Of a DNA stretch of 64,000 nt, positions 47,813 to 61,157 are shown piece after piece. The stretch's first letter is position 1. Each line of letters begins with the position of its first letter. Made by a program: the position numbers and the translations under genes. Source of the stretch: Loxodes magnus (lineage: Eukaryota; Ciliophora; Karyorelictea; Loxodida; Loxodidae); assembly GCA_946699065.1 (NCBI GenBank), contig CAMPDV010000017.1, positions 620,001-684,000 of the forward strand, written 5' to 3'. The notes under the pieces were generated by a model. That model saw nothing but the letters and a program-made list of their open reading frames with translations. It had not been told where the DNA came from and did no database searches.

Positions 47813-50800
47813 GTAATTAAAGTTTGGATATGTTCAGAGTCCCATCCAACCAATCTTTATTATTTTCTACACTTTCTTATTTCTTAAAATTATTTTTTCC
47901 ACTATTAATCTCATTTTAATTTTAGATTTCATGATTTATTTAATGTGGCATAAAATTTTAAATCTTTGATTCTTCTAGATCTTCGATTCATTCTATTATA
48001 TCTATATAGAATCTTACTATTGTTTCTTAAAGTGGAAAAACTACTATTTATGATATTTTCTTTGGCTTTTGAAACATAAAATAATTTATTATCTGATGAC
48101 TTTTCTTCTATAGGGTATAATGAACTAAATTATTTGAGGCTTATAAAAGACTAATGAACATTAAGCTTCTTTTTCATATCCTCTTGCTCTTAAGAATCAA
48201 AATTATCATTCTAGCTTCACTCTATATTAGTTAATAACTTATCTCTTGCTATCTAAACTCTTTCATTTTATGCTTTAATATGATCATTCAACAGTTCAGG
48301 TTTTGCTTTTAGCTTAAATGCAAACCTAAATAAGCCTACTAAGTCAGGTGTGATTTATTTAAGGAGAGTAGGATATCTTACCATAATTGCAATGCCTACT
48401 ATAAAAATAATTAGAAATCCAGATATGATTATGATAAATAAGACATACTTCATCATGTCATTAGCATTAATGGATATTGTTATTATTATTGCTATAAATG
48501 ATATCAACTCTAGTAAAAAAAATTAAATTCAATTTATTTTTAAATAAGTAATAGGCTTTTTTATTATAACCACTAAACCTAAAATGAAGAATAGGATACT
48601 ATAAATTATACTATGGATTGTTGGGTAAAAGTCTTTTAGCATCTAATTTATTACAGCTACAAATACTTAAACTGTACTCTTCACTATAATAAACCAAGAC
48701 TATTACTTTATATGAAGTATATCTCCTTATAGCTCTTATCAATGTGGGCGCACTAGTATTACTAGAGGTAAGTAAAGAACTAAAGCAACACTAGTAAGAA
48801 CTATGACCTTTATGTGCAGAGGTGATAAACATTGCTCTGAGCAGTCTAGATTTAAAAAGCTTTCAGAAAGATCTATTTGAGAATCTAAGTTATTATCTCT
48901 TCCATATGAGCATTTATATGTTTATGTTAATGTAAATATAATAGGAATTAAAGTCACTTCTGTCAGAATCGGAGATAAGAAATACGATAATTAGCCTAAG
49001 AACTTCAATGGTCAAACTCTTTAATATTTTATTTCAAATTAGAATAAGAAAGCTATTATTAACACGACAGTTAGAAAGGCAAAGGAGATGCAAAAGTAAT
49101 AAACTATTCAGAACAAGAAATTAGTCATCTCTAATTGGACAAAATTTAAGGAAATTGCTTGAACAAAAGTAGATAAAGCACCAGGAAATAAATAACCTAA
49201 GTCAGGACCTAACGCTATATATTATAATCATTAAACCAATATAGTTAGTATGAAAATTTCATCTTCATCATTCATCCAGTCTTCTTAAGTAAGAATTTCA
49301 AATGTTCTTTTTCTCCAAATTTTATATCCAAATATTGAAATTATTAAAGTTACTACTAAAACTGCAGCTGACTCGCAAAATAAGCCTATGTATCCTTCAT
49401 GAAAAGTTCCTACTCTTCTAACAGAAAAATCACAGTCTGTATTAAAAGTATCGAAAGAGTCTTTAGGACTTATGGTAGTATTATCATTTCAAATTGGAGT
49501 TTTTGTTAAAAATGTTCATACAACAGCACAAGTAGGACAGTAGTAAAGATAAGGAACTATTTGCAGATTTCAGTTATAATCATACACATTGTTAATAAAA
49601 TAAAAGTTTAGATTATCTCTAAAATTATTACTCTATTAAAACTTAATTTTACCACTACAGCTTGAAAATTTATTATTTCTAATGTACTTAGATAAAATAA
49701 AAGGATTTGAATAATCTTAACCTTAATCAATGCAACTTTAAAGTCCACGTGCAATTATGATTGGTTACTCTATGTAAAAGCAAGGAGATATTTGAATATC
49801 TGAGCATTCTCTTTACAATTATTAAAATTTTTATCCTTCTTCTCCTATATATTCAATTGGTGCAATAGTTATTGATCCGTGAAGTAGCTTTTTCATTTTT
49901 AAAAGTTAGTCTGGACTCTCAGCTCCATTTTCAATAACGTTGGCTGTATACAAAATTAAAAAAGTAAAATCCCCCGGTTTTCATCCAAGTTCCATTGTTT
50001 TATTAGCGATAAGTCGAATCATACTGAGTGCAGGGAATGACAAAATTATTTTTATCTCTTTCTATAAAAGTTAAAATGCTAGTTCTCTATAATATGTTAT
50101 ATTATTTGCTACTTCTCTTGGAATAAATGTAGAATTTTTGTCGTTTAAAATATGACAACCAGATTTCATAGTTCAGTTTTTTATTTAATCATGTATTTTT
50201 TTATTTGAAGGTTCATAATCTTCAAATACTAATCCTATTTTTTTCAATTTTTTCTTGATTAAAAGTTTGATATATATATCTCCAAAATACTACCAGGAAA
50301 GATAATTAATGAAGACATTTGGATGATCTAATCTACTCTTCAATTCATCCTCTCTAGTTGCAATGTTATAAGGAATTTCAACTTTCATAGCTCTTAAAAC
50401 AAGATAAGCAGGAAGCCAACTTATAATAACTATACTTCCTATATGCGCATGTCCTATATCAAAGTAGTTGTCTATGAAAACTTATAAAGTGAAATTTAAA
50501 TTATAAGTTATTCCGCCATATGAAAGAGGATTTAGCTTCAACAGTGAATTGGGAAGAATATTTCTTTCTCGATTTATATAGCTAGCTATGCACGGAAGAT
50601 GTAAAGGAGGAATAGTAAGAGTTAATCTAGGCGCTTAACCGTTTGGTTCGTTAGCGTTAGTTGAATAAGAAATCTCTATACTCAAAATTTCTGGAGGAGG
50701 AGATTAAGTTGGTCCAGGATAAATAATTTGCTCTTTTTAATTAATTGATTTATCTCTTATTTAGAATACTTCTATTGGCTTTTTATTTTAAATATTATAA

Positions 50801-51810
50801 ACTGAAAACTCTGGGATAATTTCTCCGTTTGATTTAAATACTAAGTTTTGAAATAATTTGAAGCTTTCTATTAGATTCAAATATTAGTTTTTCGTTTAAA
50901 ATTATTTCACTTTATCTATGAAGGTTAAGATATGCAGGACGTAATAAATTGACATTTCGTAATAGTTAGAAGGAATAAATCCTTTAGGTGTTAAGGCTAT
51001 CATTCCATTATCTAGAATATTGATATGAAATTTAGATAAATTATGAACTATTTAAGTTATTTCTGGTTTTATAAGATTTGAAGATTCTAGTCCTAATACT
51101 CAAGCAAAATTTTATCCTGCCATTTAGTAAAATGTACACATATTCAAAATAAAGACCTACCAGCATACATCTGCTTGCATCAGTATTATGGAAGAACCCT
51201 CAAGCCTGATAGCTTTAGGAATTTCAATTAGCAATCTATCTTTTATGCTACTTTGATTACACTAAGTTTAGTTTAAGCCAAAGTAAGAGTTTAGAGGAAT
51301 ATTTACAGATGTGACTATTTTAGAGATGGATTAGTCTATAAATTCAGCAGGCTTGTAGAATCTTTTTTCTTGTTAGTTGAAATAAGAAATCTTCTTGAAC
51401 TTCAAATACTAAAAAAGAGCTTGTAAAGCTTAACCTTCTTACTAATAGGTAGGCATTACTCAGAATAAATTATCTTGACTGAAAGGTTAATCAGTTCTAT
51501 AAGCAACTAAATGTATAAAATGAGGGTATAGCTAGTGAAGTCTATTAGTGTAATATAAATTGAATGTAATATCCAATATTATCTTTATACTAAAGACTCT
51601 TACTAAACTCTATATTTCCTATGTTTGGAAGTTCTAAGTTTGTAGTTATAAAGGAATAGGAGTAAATTAAGTGCTATTAAATTTACTTGTATAGACCTAG
51701 TAAGAAATAAAATCCGATAAAAAGGGAATAGTTTAAGGAGAACTTACAACAAGCATATTTAAGGAATGAGCTTGAAGTAAGACAGCAAAAGCTAATAAAG
51801 CTTTCATCAT
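47761..51810 (-). CDS. Multi-pass receptor with ANF-receptor/PBP1-like ectodomain, copy C
   Basis: Third receptor paralogue, 1,349 codons in one frame, in inverted orientation to copy A with homologous flanks on both sides. It starts at the first of two adjacent ATGs (MMKALLAFAV). The order is signal peptide, two PBP1-like modules, about nine transmembrane helices and a long cytoplasmic tail. The tail matches copy A closely enough to place the last codons: both have an aligned QQW(Q/K)KQF block, where Trp is TGG here (47901-47899) and TGA in copy A (7581). A GW.SE..I motif and ITQL follow, then a TGA within about twelve codons. Protein similarity persists through several in-frame TGAs, so these are read as Trp. 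The inferred stop overlaps by about 50 nt the 3' end of the candidate gene on the opposite strand. Surface receptor function is inferred from the ectodomain. Confidence 0.83.
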
Positions 51811-51855
51811 TTTATTTATAAATGTGCTTTATCGTTAAGTTTAACTAAAAAGAAA
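51811..51855 (-). promoter_or_regulatory. Conserved 5' leader of receptor copy C
   Basis: This is the counterpart of the leader at 3628-3671. Reading towards the gene it carries TTTTAGTTAAACTTAACGAT, then AAAGCAC and ATTTATAAATAAA directly before the two ATGs. It is more conserved than the surrounding AT-rich flank, so a transcription or translation role is possible. Confidence 0.4.
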
Positions 51856-54800
51856 TTAAAAATATAATAATTTCAAAAGCTAAGAAATAAATTTTTAAAA
51901 CTAACTTGCATGAATAATTATTAATAAAATGTGGAATATTTGATGAATAAGCATGTCCCTAAACATCTAAGATAAAATAATATGTAAATTTGTACAATGC
52001 TTTATATTTTTTATCTTGCCAACCATTAATATGTAAGTTATTGAGGATTAAAGAAATTTTTTAATATTTTATATTGTAAAAATTTTTAAATAGCGTTCTT
52101 TTAAACCAATTTGGTAAAAAGAATTAATAGATGGAGTTTTTATAGTAAACAAATAGAGTGTAAATTAAAAAGTTTTAATGAATAAATTTATAAAGTATTA
52201 AGCCCCAAATTAAAAAAAATCTAGCAAATAACTTAAAATATAAATAAAAAGAATTGTAAGATGTGATAATGGCAAAGCCTTTAATATTTTTATTAATAGA
52301 TTATTTTTTTATTTTTTCTTAGATAAAAGCTTTTTGAAGCGTATATATTTAATTTAATGTGAAAAATATGAAAAATAATTTTTATAATTTTCTATTGCTG
52401 AGAAATTTTCAAAATCCATTCTTTATATTTTATGTTTAAAATTAAATGTATTTTATATAAAACGAAATATAATTTAAAATTAAAAAGTTAGATTTAATAG
52501 TTAGAAAAAAGAGAAAAATATTAAATATAAAAAGACTAAATGCAAAGGCTATTTTTTAATTACACTATTTCCTTATTTTTCAACTCTTAAGATAAATAAA
52601 GCTTAAAAGATTGTAAATTCTTTAAAAAATTTAGATAAATTCAGGATTATATAAAGAGATTTTTTCTGATTAATAGCTTTAATAAATTATTAGGACTACA
52701 TTAATTGTAAATCATAAAATTTGGAACTGATTCTTATTTATATGGGTGCTAAAAAAGAAACTATCAATATATATTTATAGATAGAAAATAATAAAATAGT
52801 ATTAATATCTCAGATTTAGATCATACATCTAAAGATAAATTTTATTTCTATATCTATATCTAAGATCTATTTTAAAAGATTTTAATATCTTAAGGGATTT
52901 ATAATTAAAAAATTTTATAATTATATTTGAAATAAATAAATAATTTAAAATTTTCACAGTCTTTTTAATTTCATATATCAACTATTAGATTAAAAGATAT
53001 TTTAAATTTTTCTATTTTAGATAATTATCAAAAGGATATAATTATTTTAACTTTGATTTATAAGATTTAATGATCTTTAAAATAAAGATGATTCAATATA
53101 GAGCTTAATTATTTCAACTATTTTAATTTTATACAATTTTTTAAAATATTTGTTTATCTAAATTATAAATGATTCTTATGTTTTTTCTATGATAATTAAA
53201 TATAATAATTTATCAAATACAGAGACTTTAAAAATATTCCGTTTATTACAATGTTTCTAATTATTCTAGCAAAATGCCTCACGTATTTTTTTCTTAAATT
53301 GTTTATTTTTAATTAGTAGATAAATAAATAGACTTATGTAATTATCTATTTTATATATTATGCTTATTAATATATAAATCTTACTATTAAAATAATTAGA
53401 TCTATTTACTTAATTATCTCTGCATTTAATTAGAAAATACTTTAATTTACTAAAATAGCAAATAAAGTGATGGTAGCTACTGGAATGAGAATTTATTGTT
53501 TTCATTATGAATTATTTAAGTTATTATAACTTATTTAATTTTTTAAAATATAAATAATAATTTGGTTATCTAATAAATTATTAATTAAAAAATAAATTAA
53601 TATAAGTAATAACCCTAATTTTAAGTCTATTTATTATAAGATAGTTGCTTTAACTATCAATCCATAATCTAACTATATCTCTTAAATTTAATTTTTGTTA
53701 TTTTAAAGCCCAATTGTTTTTTGTTAATTGTATTTAAATTTATTCTGAATTATTTTATTTTTTCTAAAATATTTGAAGGCTTTTATTCATAACTAGATTA
53801 AAAATATTTCAAAATTTTAGATTTTTAAGTGCTTTATTTATAAAATTGATGTAGTATGAAATAATTTACGAATTTTCTTTATTTGAACTATAATTTTATT
53901 TTCTTTTTGTAGCTTACTAAATTGTAAAAGCTGTATTAACCTTTAAATGAAGGTAAGCCTAAATAAAGATAAGCTTTGTTATAAAATAACAAATTTGATT
54001 TCATAATTAAATGAGATTCATATTAATTAATATAATTTACTATCTTTATTTTCTATTTATTATTAACTTCTATATCATATAAATTTATTTAAATAGTTTA
54101 ATAATAATTTTAATATTTTCTTATAAAGCAGAAGAACTTTAAAAATAAACTAATTATTAAGAGGAAACTCTACTATACAATAATTTAAAGCATTTTTCAT
54201 TTTATTTCTAAAGAAATATTTTATTTATATTTTCTACTTAGCCTTCTTATATTATTTCCTCCTAAATTCATAAAAAAGCTAGAAGCTAATTTATAAATTA
54301 AATACTAGCTTTTATATAATTAATAAGGATATATTCAACTATCTTAAATAAGTTTAAAATTTAAAATGTTTAATTTTATCCTTGTAATTCTAAATTAAAC
54401 TGCTTATTTACTAAATTTAAGTTTGTCTAAATTTAACAAATATATTTAAGCTATTTTACAAGCTAAACAAATATATTCTGTAAATAAAGTTAAAAAGAAA
54501 ATTGCCTTAATATAGGCTACCAATGCCACTTAAAAATAAAATAAATAACTCTATTAATCTAAAATTTGAGTCATAAGTTTAGTATTAATTAATTAGAATA
54601 ATTAATGCAGATTTAGTTGATAAGTCTAGCAAAAGAAATATTAAAGTCTAAATAGGCATAATAGCAGTTGATAATTTAAGAGTTTCTTTTGTTTGCTCAT
54701 TAAATTTAAAAAAAACTAAGATTCTTAGAAAATTTATATTTATTAATACTAATTTAAAATTAGAGACAAGTATATAAACCAGATAAATTCTAAAAAGTAT

Positions 54801-55850
54801 ATATAGTTGGATATATCTAATATAAAAATAAGAACTATTTACTATTCAACTTTAATTTTAGTTATATACAATTCAAATAAATAAGTTTAATTAAAGCTAT
54901 AAAAGTTGAAAGTATTTAGGAATAATTATATTAAGAAAATAAGGATATCAGATAGGTTTTTATTAAGTCAGCGCTGAAATTACATATTAGAGAGACTTTA
55001 AATTAGCACTTAAAATAAACTTTTAATTATTATAATAGATTTCATGCTTAATTAAAAATCCTATTTTTAATATTTAACTATATTGCAAGAAAGTTATATT
55101 ATATCCAGATAAAGAAAATCTAGAATTCCAGCATAACTATTCTCAAATAAAAAAATAAAAATTGATTTAATACCAAAATGCTTACATTTGTCTTAGAATG
55201 AAACTAAAATTTAATTAAGCTTTCGTATTTTCACCTTCTTTATCTACATTAAAAAAATATTATTTCATGCTAATGCTGTTGATATAGCTATAAAAAATAA
55301 TTAATGAAAGTTTGAAAAATTTATCTAAAAGTTAAATTTTTATATGGCAAACTAAAATAGCAACAAGATGATTTAGTATAATTCTTTATTTTTATACATG
55401 CAAATCTCTTAAATTATCATAAAGTTTACAGCATTAAATTTAAGAATTGATAAAAATAAATTATAAAAATTAAAATCTTAATTAGATTTTAGACTAAACT
55501 TACTCTTTTAAAATAAAATTGGTCTTTTAATATTTTAAATATATCTATATGGATTATGATCTTTTACAAGTATACCTATTAAAATTTAAATAATTTAGAA
55601 GATATTTTATTAGAGTAAGTTGATAATATCTATTATACAAGCATATAAAAAGATTCTATTATTTTATTTATTTAAATAAGCTTATTTTAGAAATAAATAT
55701 TCAAATAATTTAAAAGCGATATTCTTGCGTAGTTTCTTAAAATTTATTTATAGAAAGCCAACTCTCAATATCTCTAATAGCTTAGATTAAGAATTTTATA
55801 CGATTTAATTATTTAATATGATAAATTATTAAAGTTTTATATATATTTGA
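51856..55850. other. AT-rich flank upstream of receptor C
   Basis: No supported gene. It contains the 54.8-55.8 kb blocks that pair with 0.84-1.7 kb. Long A/T runs dominate. Confidence 0.5.
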
Positions 55851-57600
55851 ACTTTCTTAAATTTTAATAATTAAGAAAAAAAGTAATTTCAGCTTTTTAA
55901 TTTATCTAGCGAGAATTAAATAAATTCAAATAATTCAAGGCTATTTTACTATTTAATCATGCTATTCATTATAAATACTTAGTCCTGAGGAATTATATTT
56001 AAATCTCCTTTGTAATTCAGAAATAGCAAACAATTTTTCTAAAATTTTAAAGGAAGTTTAAGATAAAAATTTTTCTTTTAAGGAGAGCAAAATTTAAAGA
56101 TAAAAATATAATAAATTTATAGCAGCTTTATACTTTCTTCTATCAATTAGGACTTAAGAAGAAATAATTTCCTATTTAAAAAAAAGCAAGCAGTCAAAAA
56201 TACCATGAATAGGTAGATTTATTAATATTTTAAATTTAACTTTTAATAATAAAATAAACTTAAACCAGCTAGTTGATTAAATAAAGAAAGTCCTTGTTGG
56301 ATAATAGTTAAAAGCTATCTAATAAAATAAACTTTGCTTTTTTAATTTATATAATTTGGAAAAAAATAGTAGTAAATATCCTTTAATTTTCATTTTACTA
56401 ATAAAGTGGTTTGAAACATGGGAAATACTTAATATATTATTTAGCCTTAATTATAAAAGTGCAAGCTTATGCTAGCTATATAAAATTGATATTATTTAGA
56501 AAAAAATCGAATGAGAAGCTCATCAATGATATGCTCTAAGATTATTTCAAATAAATTTTAAAATGCTTTCAAAAGAAGATATTTATATTGGTAATTATCT
56601 TAAGTTATAATATTTCCTCCTAATAAACATCATTGACCAGAAAATCTTGAATCTTCTAAGTTTTATTTTATAATATTTTAGAAAATATCTTTCATTTATT
56701 ACAAAGTATGAGTGATTTTCTTTTTCAATTTTCAAGATTTTATTTTTTAAGCCTAGAAAAGAAAATGATAAATAATAATGATGTATTTTAGCAAGAAGGG
56801 CACCAATTATATAATAGTCATTCTTTGTTTCTTAAAATAAGTTATTCTTATTTTATCAACATGAAACTTTATAAACTTTTAATACTTATTACAATTATGC
56901 TTGTTACTAAAAGTTAAGCAAAAAAATTTAATATATATAAATATTGATAAGTTGCTTTAAGAATGAACTTTGTAGAAATGATAGAAAAAGAAATTAGAGT
57001 TATTAGATTAATTTATTAATTTATTTTTTGGAAAATGAGAAAAATTAGCAGAATATTTTAAAGAAAAATAGAAAATAATAAAGCCGGTTTTTCATTTTAT
57101 TTTTTTAATCTAAAAAAATAAAAAACTTGATAATAAGTAAAATACTTTATCTAAAATTATTAGAATTCATTAAATGAGAATAAAAATAATAATTTCAAGA
57201 ACTTAGTTCACTTAAATATAAGTTAATAATTTATTTGGGTTATTTCAGATATTCATAATACTTGTGAAAGCTCTATTTATTAAATATATTATTTTTTAAA
57301 GTTTATTTTTAGATAAATTTATCTTATTTTAATTTATTTTTAAACATAAGACAAAAATACTGAATTTATTCTTGTGAATTTTGATATAATTAAATCTATT
57401 TTATTAGACTTTGCCTTTAAAATAATGAAAATTTAATTTAATTAATTGAGTTTATTAAAGATATGGTAAATAAATCAGATGAAATATCTATTTTATAATA
57501 CTAAATAAAAACTAAAGCAAGCATGTAAATTAATTTAAAATATATAAAATCTTAGAATATATTATAATTATTAGTATTTCTTTATTTTATTTATTTTAAA
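55850..57600 (+). repeat. Third copy of the gene-distal flank segment
   Basis: Blocks match 35.6-36.05 kb and 37.1-37.2 kb in the same orientation and 14.8-15.2 kb inverted: GGATAATAGTTAAAAGCTAT near 56300 and GACTTTGCCTTTAAAATAAT near 57400. This suggests that part of another duplication unit runs rightwards. How far it reaches beyond 57.6 kb was not established. Confidence 0.5.
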
Positions 57601-60392
57601 TCTAATCTTGTTTTAACTTTATTTCTTACGCTTAAAAATTAAAATTTAGCTATTTTACCCAAATATATCAAAATATCAGCTCTTAATTTAATTTTTAAAT
57701 CTTCAATTATAAACTCTAGTGTAAAAAAGAAAGTGCTAGGCTATAAATAAAAGATAATAATTTCTCTTATAATAAAATTTGAATTTACGAATTGTTTTTA
57801 TTTAAGAATTTGAAATAAAATAAACTATTTTAGTTTTAAATTTATTAATAAATTTTATTTATTTATATCGATAACTTTATATTTTATCCTTTAAGCAAAT
57901 ATTAATAATTTTTTAATTTAGTAGAATAGCAATTTTAAAAAACGTTAATAGGTAGCATAGTTTGATATTTATATTAGAAATCATTTGATTGCTTTGGAAT
58001 AATTATCGATTCAATCTCGCAAATTGGAGGATTAGCTAAATAAATTTATTATATGATTTATCTATATGATTATTATTATTTTAAAAGGAGCTATTTATAA
58101 ATATTTTATTTGGTATTAAAATAATTCTTTTAACCTCTAATTTAGTGAAATTAAAATTTGTATGAAATTATTTAAATCTGAAATGAAAAATAAAATCAAT
58201 AAGAACTTTAGCTCATTTTTTGCCATCAAGAATTAAATATACACAAATATTTTATATGAAAAAAGTTTGAGAGAACTTGCTAGCGTGTCTTATAGAATTT
58301 TAAACTTGTCATTCACCTAAAAATATTTTATTCACTTTTTAATTAAGTTGATTAAAGATAGAAATAGTAATAATTAATTATTCAGAAATTTCGAAATTAT
58401 CATTTTCTTTTTGGTTAGCTTTTTAAATTTAATTGATATCCCAATTAAAACTTCTTAAGTTAATTCGTGATTTAATAAGTTCTTACATACAAGAAAATTA
58501 TTTTTAAATATCTCATAATTTTAATTAAAGTTATGTAAATTTTTTATGATTAAAAGTTTATTTCAGGATTAAATAAAATCATGATTCTTAGCTCTAAGAA
58601 TTTCCTACATCAATTAACTAAAAATTTTAAAATAAATCTTTAGTGAAGACCGGCACAAAGACTGTTAAAAAAGCTAATTTTATTTTATGATTCAGTAGCT
58701 ACAAAATTTTATTTTAAATAGAAAAAATTTTATATATTTTTGATAGGATTAAAAAGTAAAATTCTAATTTTGGTTAACTTCAAAGACAAAATAAAAGAAA
58801 ATAAATTATATGATTAAAATTTATCACTTTTAATATTATTAACTTATTTTATTTTATTTTATTTAAATTTTTCGTTAATCTAAAACAAAGTAACAACTTA
58901 CTAAATATTGATAAGAGAAATTATTAAATCAATTTAAAAAATTCTTCAAATGACTTATATCTTAATTTTATTGAAATTTATTTTTAGATTTTATTTTTAA
59001 ATTTTATTTATAGTGTCTATATAACTTTTTATTCCTGTTTATTTATTTAGCATCTTAAACTAGGAATATAATATTTTTATATTTTCTAGTTTGAATTAAA
59101 AAAACTATTTTTTTCTTCATTTTTACATAATTGCTTGAATATTTTTCATAATAAATAATTTCTTATTTTATTCAATTAATTTTTATGACAATTAGTTAGC
59201 TGATCTATGAATTTTGTTTCTCTTAATTTTGTTTAAAGAGCAATTTTCAAATTATTTTGAATTTATTATAAAATTTTAATATTTAATTAATTATTTTTGC
59301 TGCATTTAGGGTTGTTTTTACCTTAGTCAAGTAGTTAATGAATCTATATTTATCTTAAGCTTATTAAATTTATTTAGCTTTTTAAATTTTCGCAAATAAT
59401 GTAAATTTCATAGACTTTATAAAATAATAAAATTATTAAAAAGGAAATTTCTAAAATTATATTATTATGTTTGTATGGAAATAATAAAAGAAACTTGATT
59501 TAGTCATATAAAAATGACTTATCATAACTATGAATAAATAAAACTTTTATTTGATAATTTAATTTTAATTCTAGTGGATGTATAAGTCAAGTTTCTTAAT
59601 AATTTTAAATTATTAATTAAATATATATTCTAATAAATATTAATTAATACAAAAAATTAAGTTTTATGTATTAGAGCACTCTTTGCTTTTATTTTAAAGT
59701 CAGAATAAAATTTTTAAAATATAGAGCTTAAATATTAAGGTTTTAATACCTAAAGCATATATTAATTATTTTATTACTTTTAACTTTTAGTCTATTATAA
59801 TTTAAAAATCATTATTATGAAATTTAAATATATTTTTCTAAACATCTTTAATAAATCTCAAAAATAATAAATATAATAAATATTTTATTATCTCTTAATT
59901 TTATATTTCCTTCTATTTTTAATTTATATTTAATTGAGATAGTTTATTATATTCAAAGATTATAAATTTATCTTACTAAAAATGGAATAATTTCTAAATA
60001 TGTCTAAATTTTATTAATTCTTTTGTGTATGTGAATTATTTTAATTTAAATATATACATAAAGATTTGAGTGATTTAGTAATAAATTATTATATCATTTT
60101 TTTTAATAATTTTAAATAAAATAAGAAAATATTAATTACTATCTTGCTAAATATGGAATTAAATAAAAAATATGAGTCAACTAATTACTTAAATGAAAAA
60201 TTTAATCTATAATTATTTTTATTTGATATAGCTTTAATATCATTTTGAAAGCAAGCTTATATTTTTTTTACTTTTGGTGTTTTTTTTGAAATAAATTTAT
60301 ATTTTGCTTATTTTTATAAAAATATTATTTTTATTTTGGATAATATTTAAACTTTTATTTCAAATAGGTTTCCTTTATTATATATTAAAAAA
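57600..60392. other. AT-rich stretch without supported feature
   Basis: Nothing beyond A/T runs and short inverted repeats was recognised. By position it may continue the duplicated flank seen at 55.85-57.6 kb. Confidence 0.4.
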
Positions 60393-60885
60393 AACCGCCA
60401 TAGTTGTTCGAAGGTGTACAACAAGGTCATCTTCATCAGAGGTTGGGGAAGTTAAGTGCCCATAATCGAATTTATGTCTTCCTCTGGTTTGGTTTGGCCT
60501 CAGACATAAGATTCTTAGACCTTCGACACTGGCTTGGCTTCGTTTATTTTTAATTCTGGAACTAAAAAGAAATAATATTGCGAACTTCATCAGAGGTGGG
60601 GAATTTAAGTACCCATAATTGACACATGTCGTCCTCTGCTTTGGTGATGCAATGAGACACAATCCTGCCATGTCCTTGGACCTCCAACAAGTATTAAAGA
60701 TTACGAGTATTCTTAAATTATATCAGTATTGAACATTTTTATCAGTACTGAATAATTATACCAGTATTGAGCAATGTCTACCAGTATCTGATAATTTTAT
60801 CAGTAGCAAACATTCTTGTCAGTATGAAACATTTTTTTTAAAAAGCTGCGCACCAATGAGAGTGCTACGCGCTCTATAATCAAAT
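60393..60885 (+). mobile_element. SINE-like element, family S3 (copy 2)
   Basis: Same ends and internal repeat as the copy at 44262, but with six units of the 19-20 bp minisatellite (60720-60832) in place of four. The 3' module AAAAGCTGCGCACCAATGAG to GCGCTCTATAATC is followed by TTTATTTATTTATAAATAAA. The difference in unit number accounts for most of the length difference between copies. Confidence 0.65.
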
Positions 60886-61157
60886 TTATTTATTTATAAA
60901 TAAATAAATAAATTTAAAAAATATACATCCTTTAAACTCTTTAATATTGAGCAAAATTTAAATAAATTACTATTTTTAAATAATTTCTAAATTTTTATTT
61001 TTAATTATTTTTAATTTTAATTATTTCATAGAATAAATTATTTTAATTTAACCTTTACTTATTTAATTAATATATTGCTGATAAACAAACTCAAAGATAA
61101 CCTTATAGCGAAAATATCATTCTTTAGAAAATTTAGTTGGTAAAAAAACAAAGCAGG

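Larger units (their letters stand above)
33870..55900 (-). repeat. Right arm of a diverged inverted duplication
   Basis: Partner of 0.8-17.0 kb (anchors given there). It is longer because of the ORF1 elements at 36.1 and 38.0 kb, the SINE-like copies at 41.1 and 44.3 kb and about 2-3 kb of unmatched AT-rich sequence around 41.5-44.2 kb. Receptor C is its counterpart of receptor A. Confidence 0.75.

Noticed and set aside
44316-60671. Minus-strand frame starting MAGLCLIASPKQRTTCVNYG in both S3 copies
   Set aside because: The two frames diverge after an indel, they lie in a repeat with its own internal duplication, and no codon-type conservation is visible. It is treated as repeat sequence.
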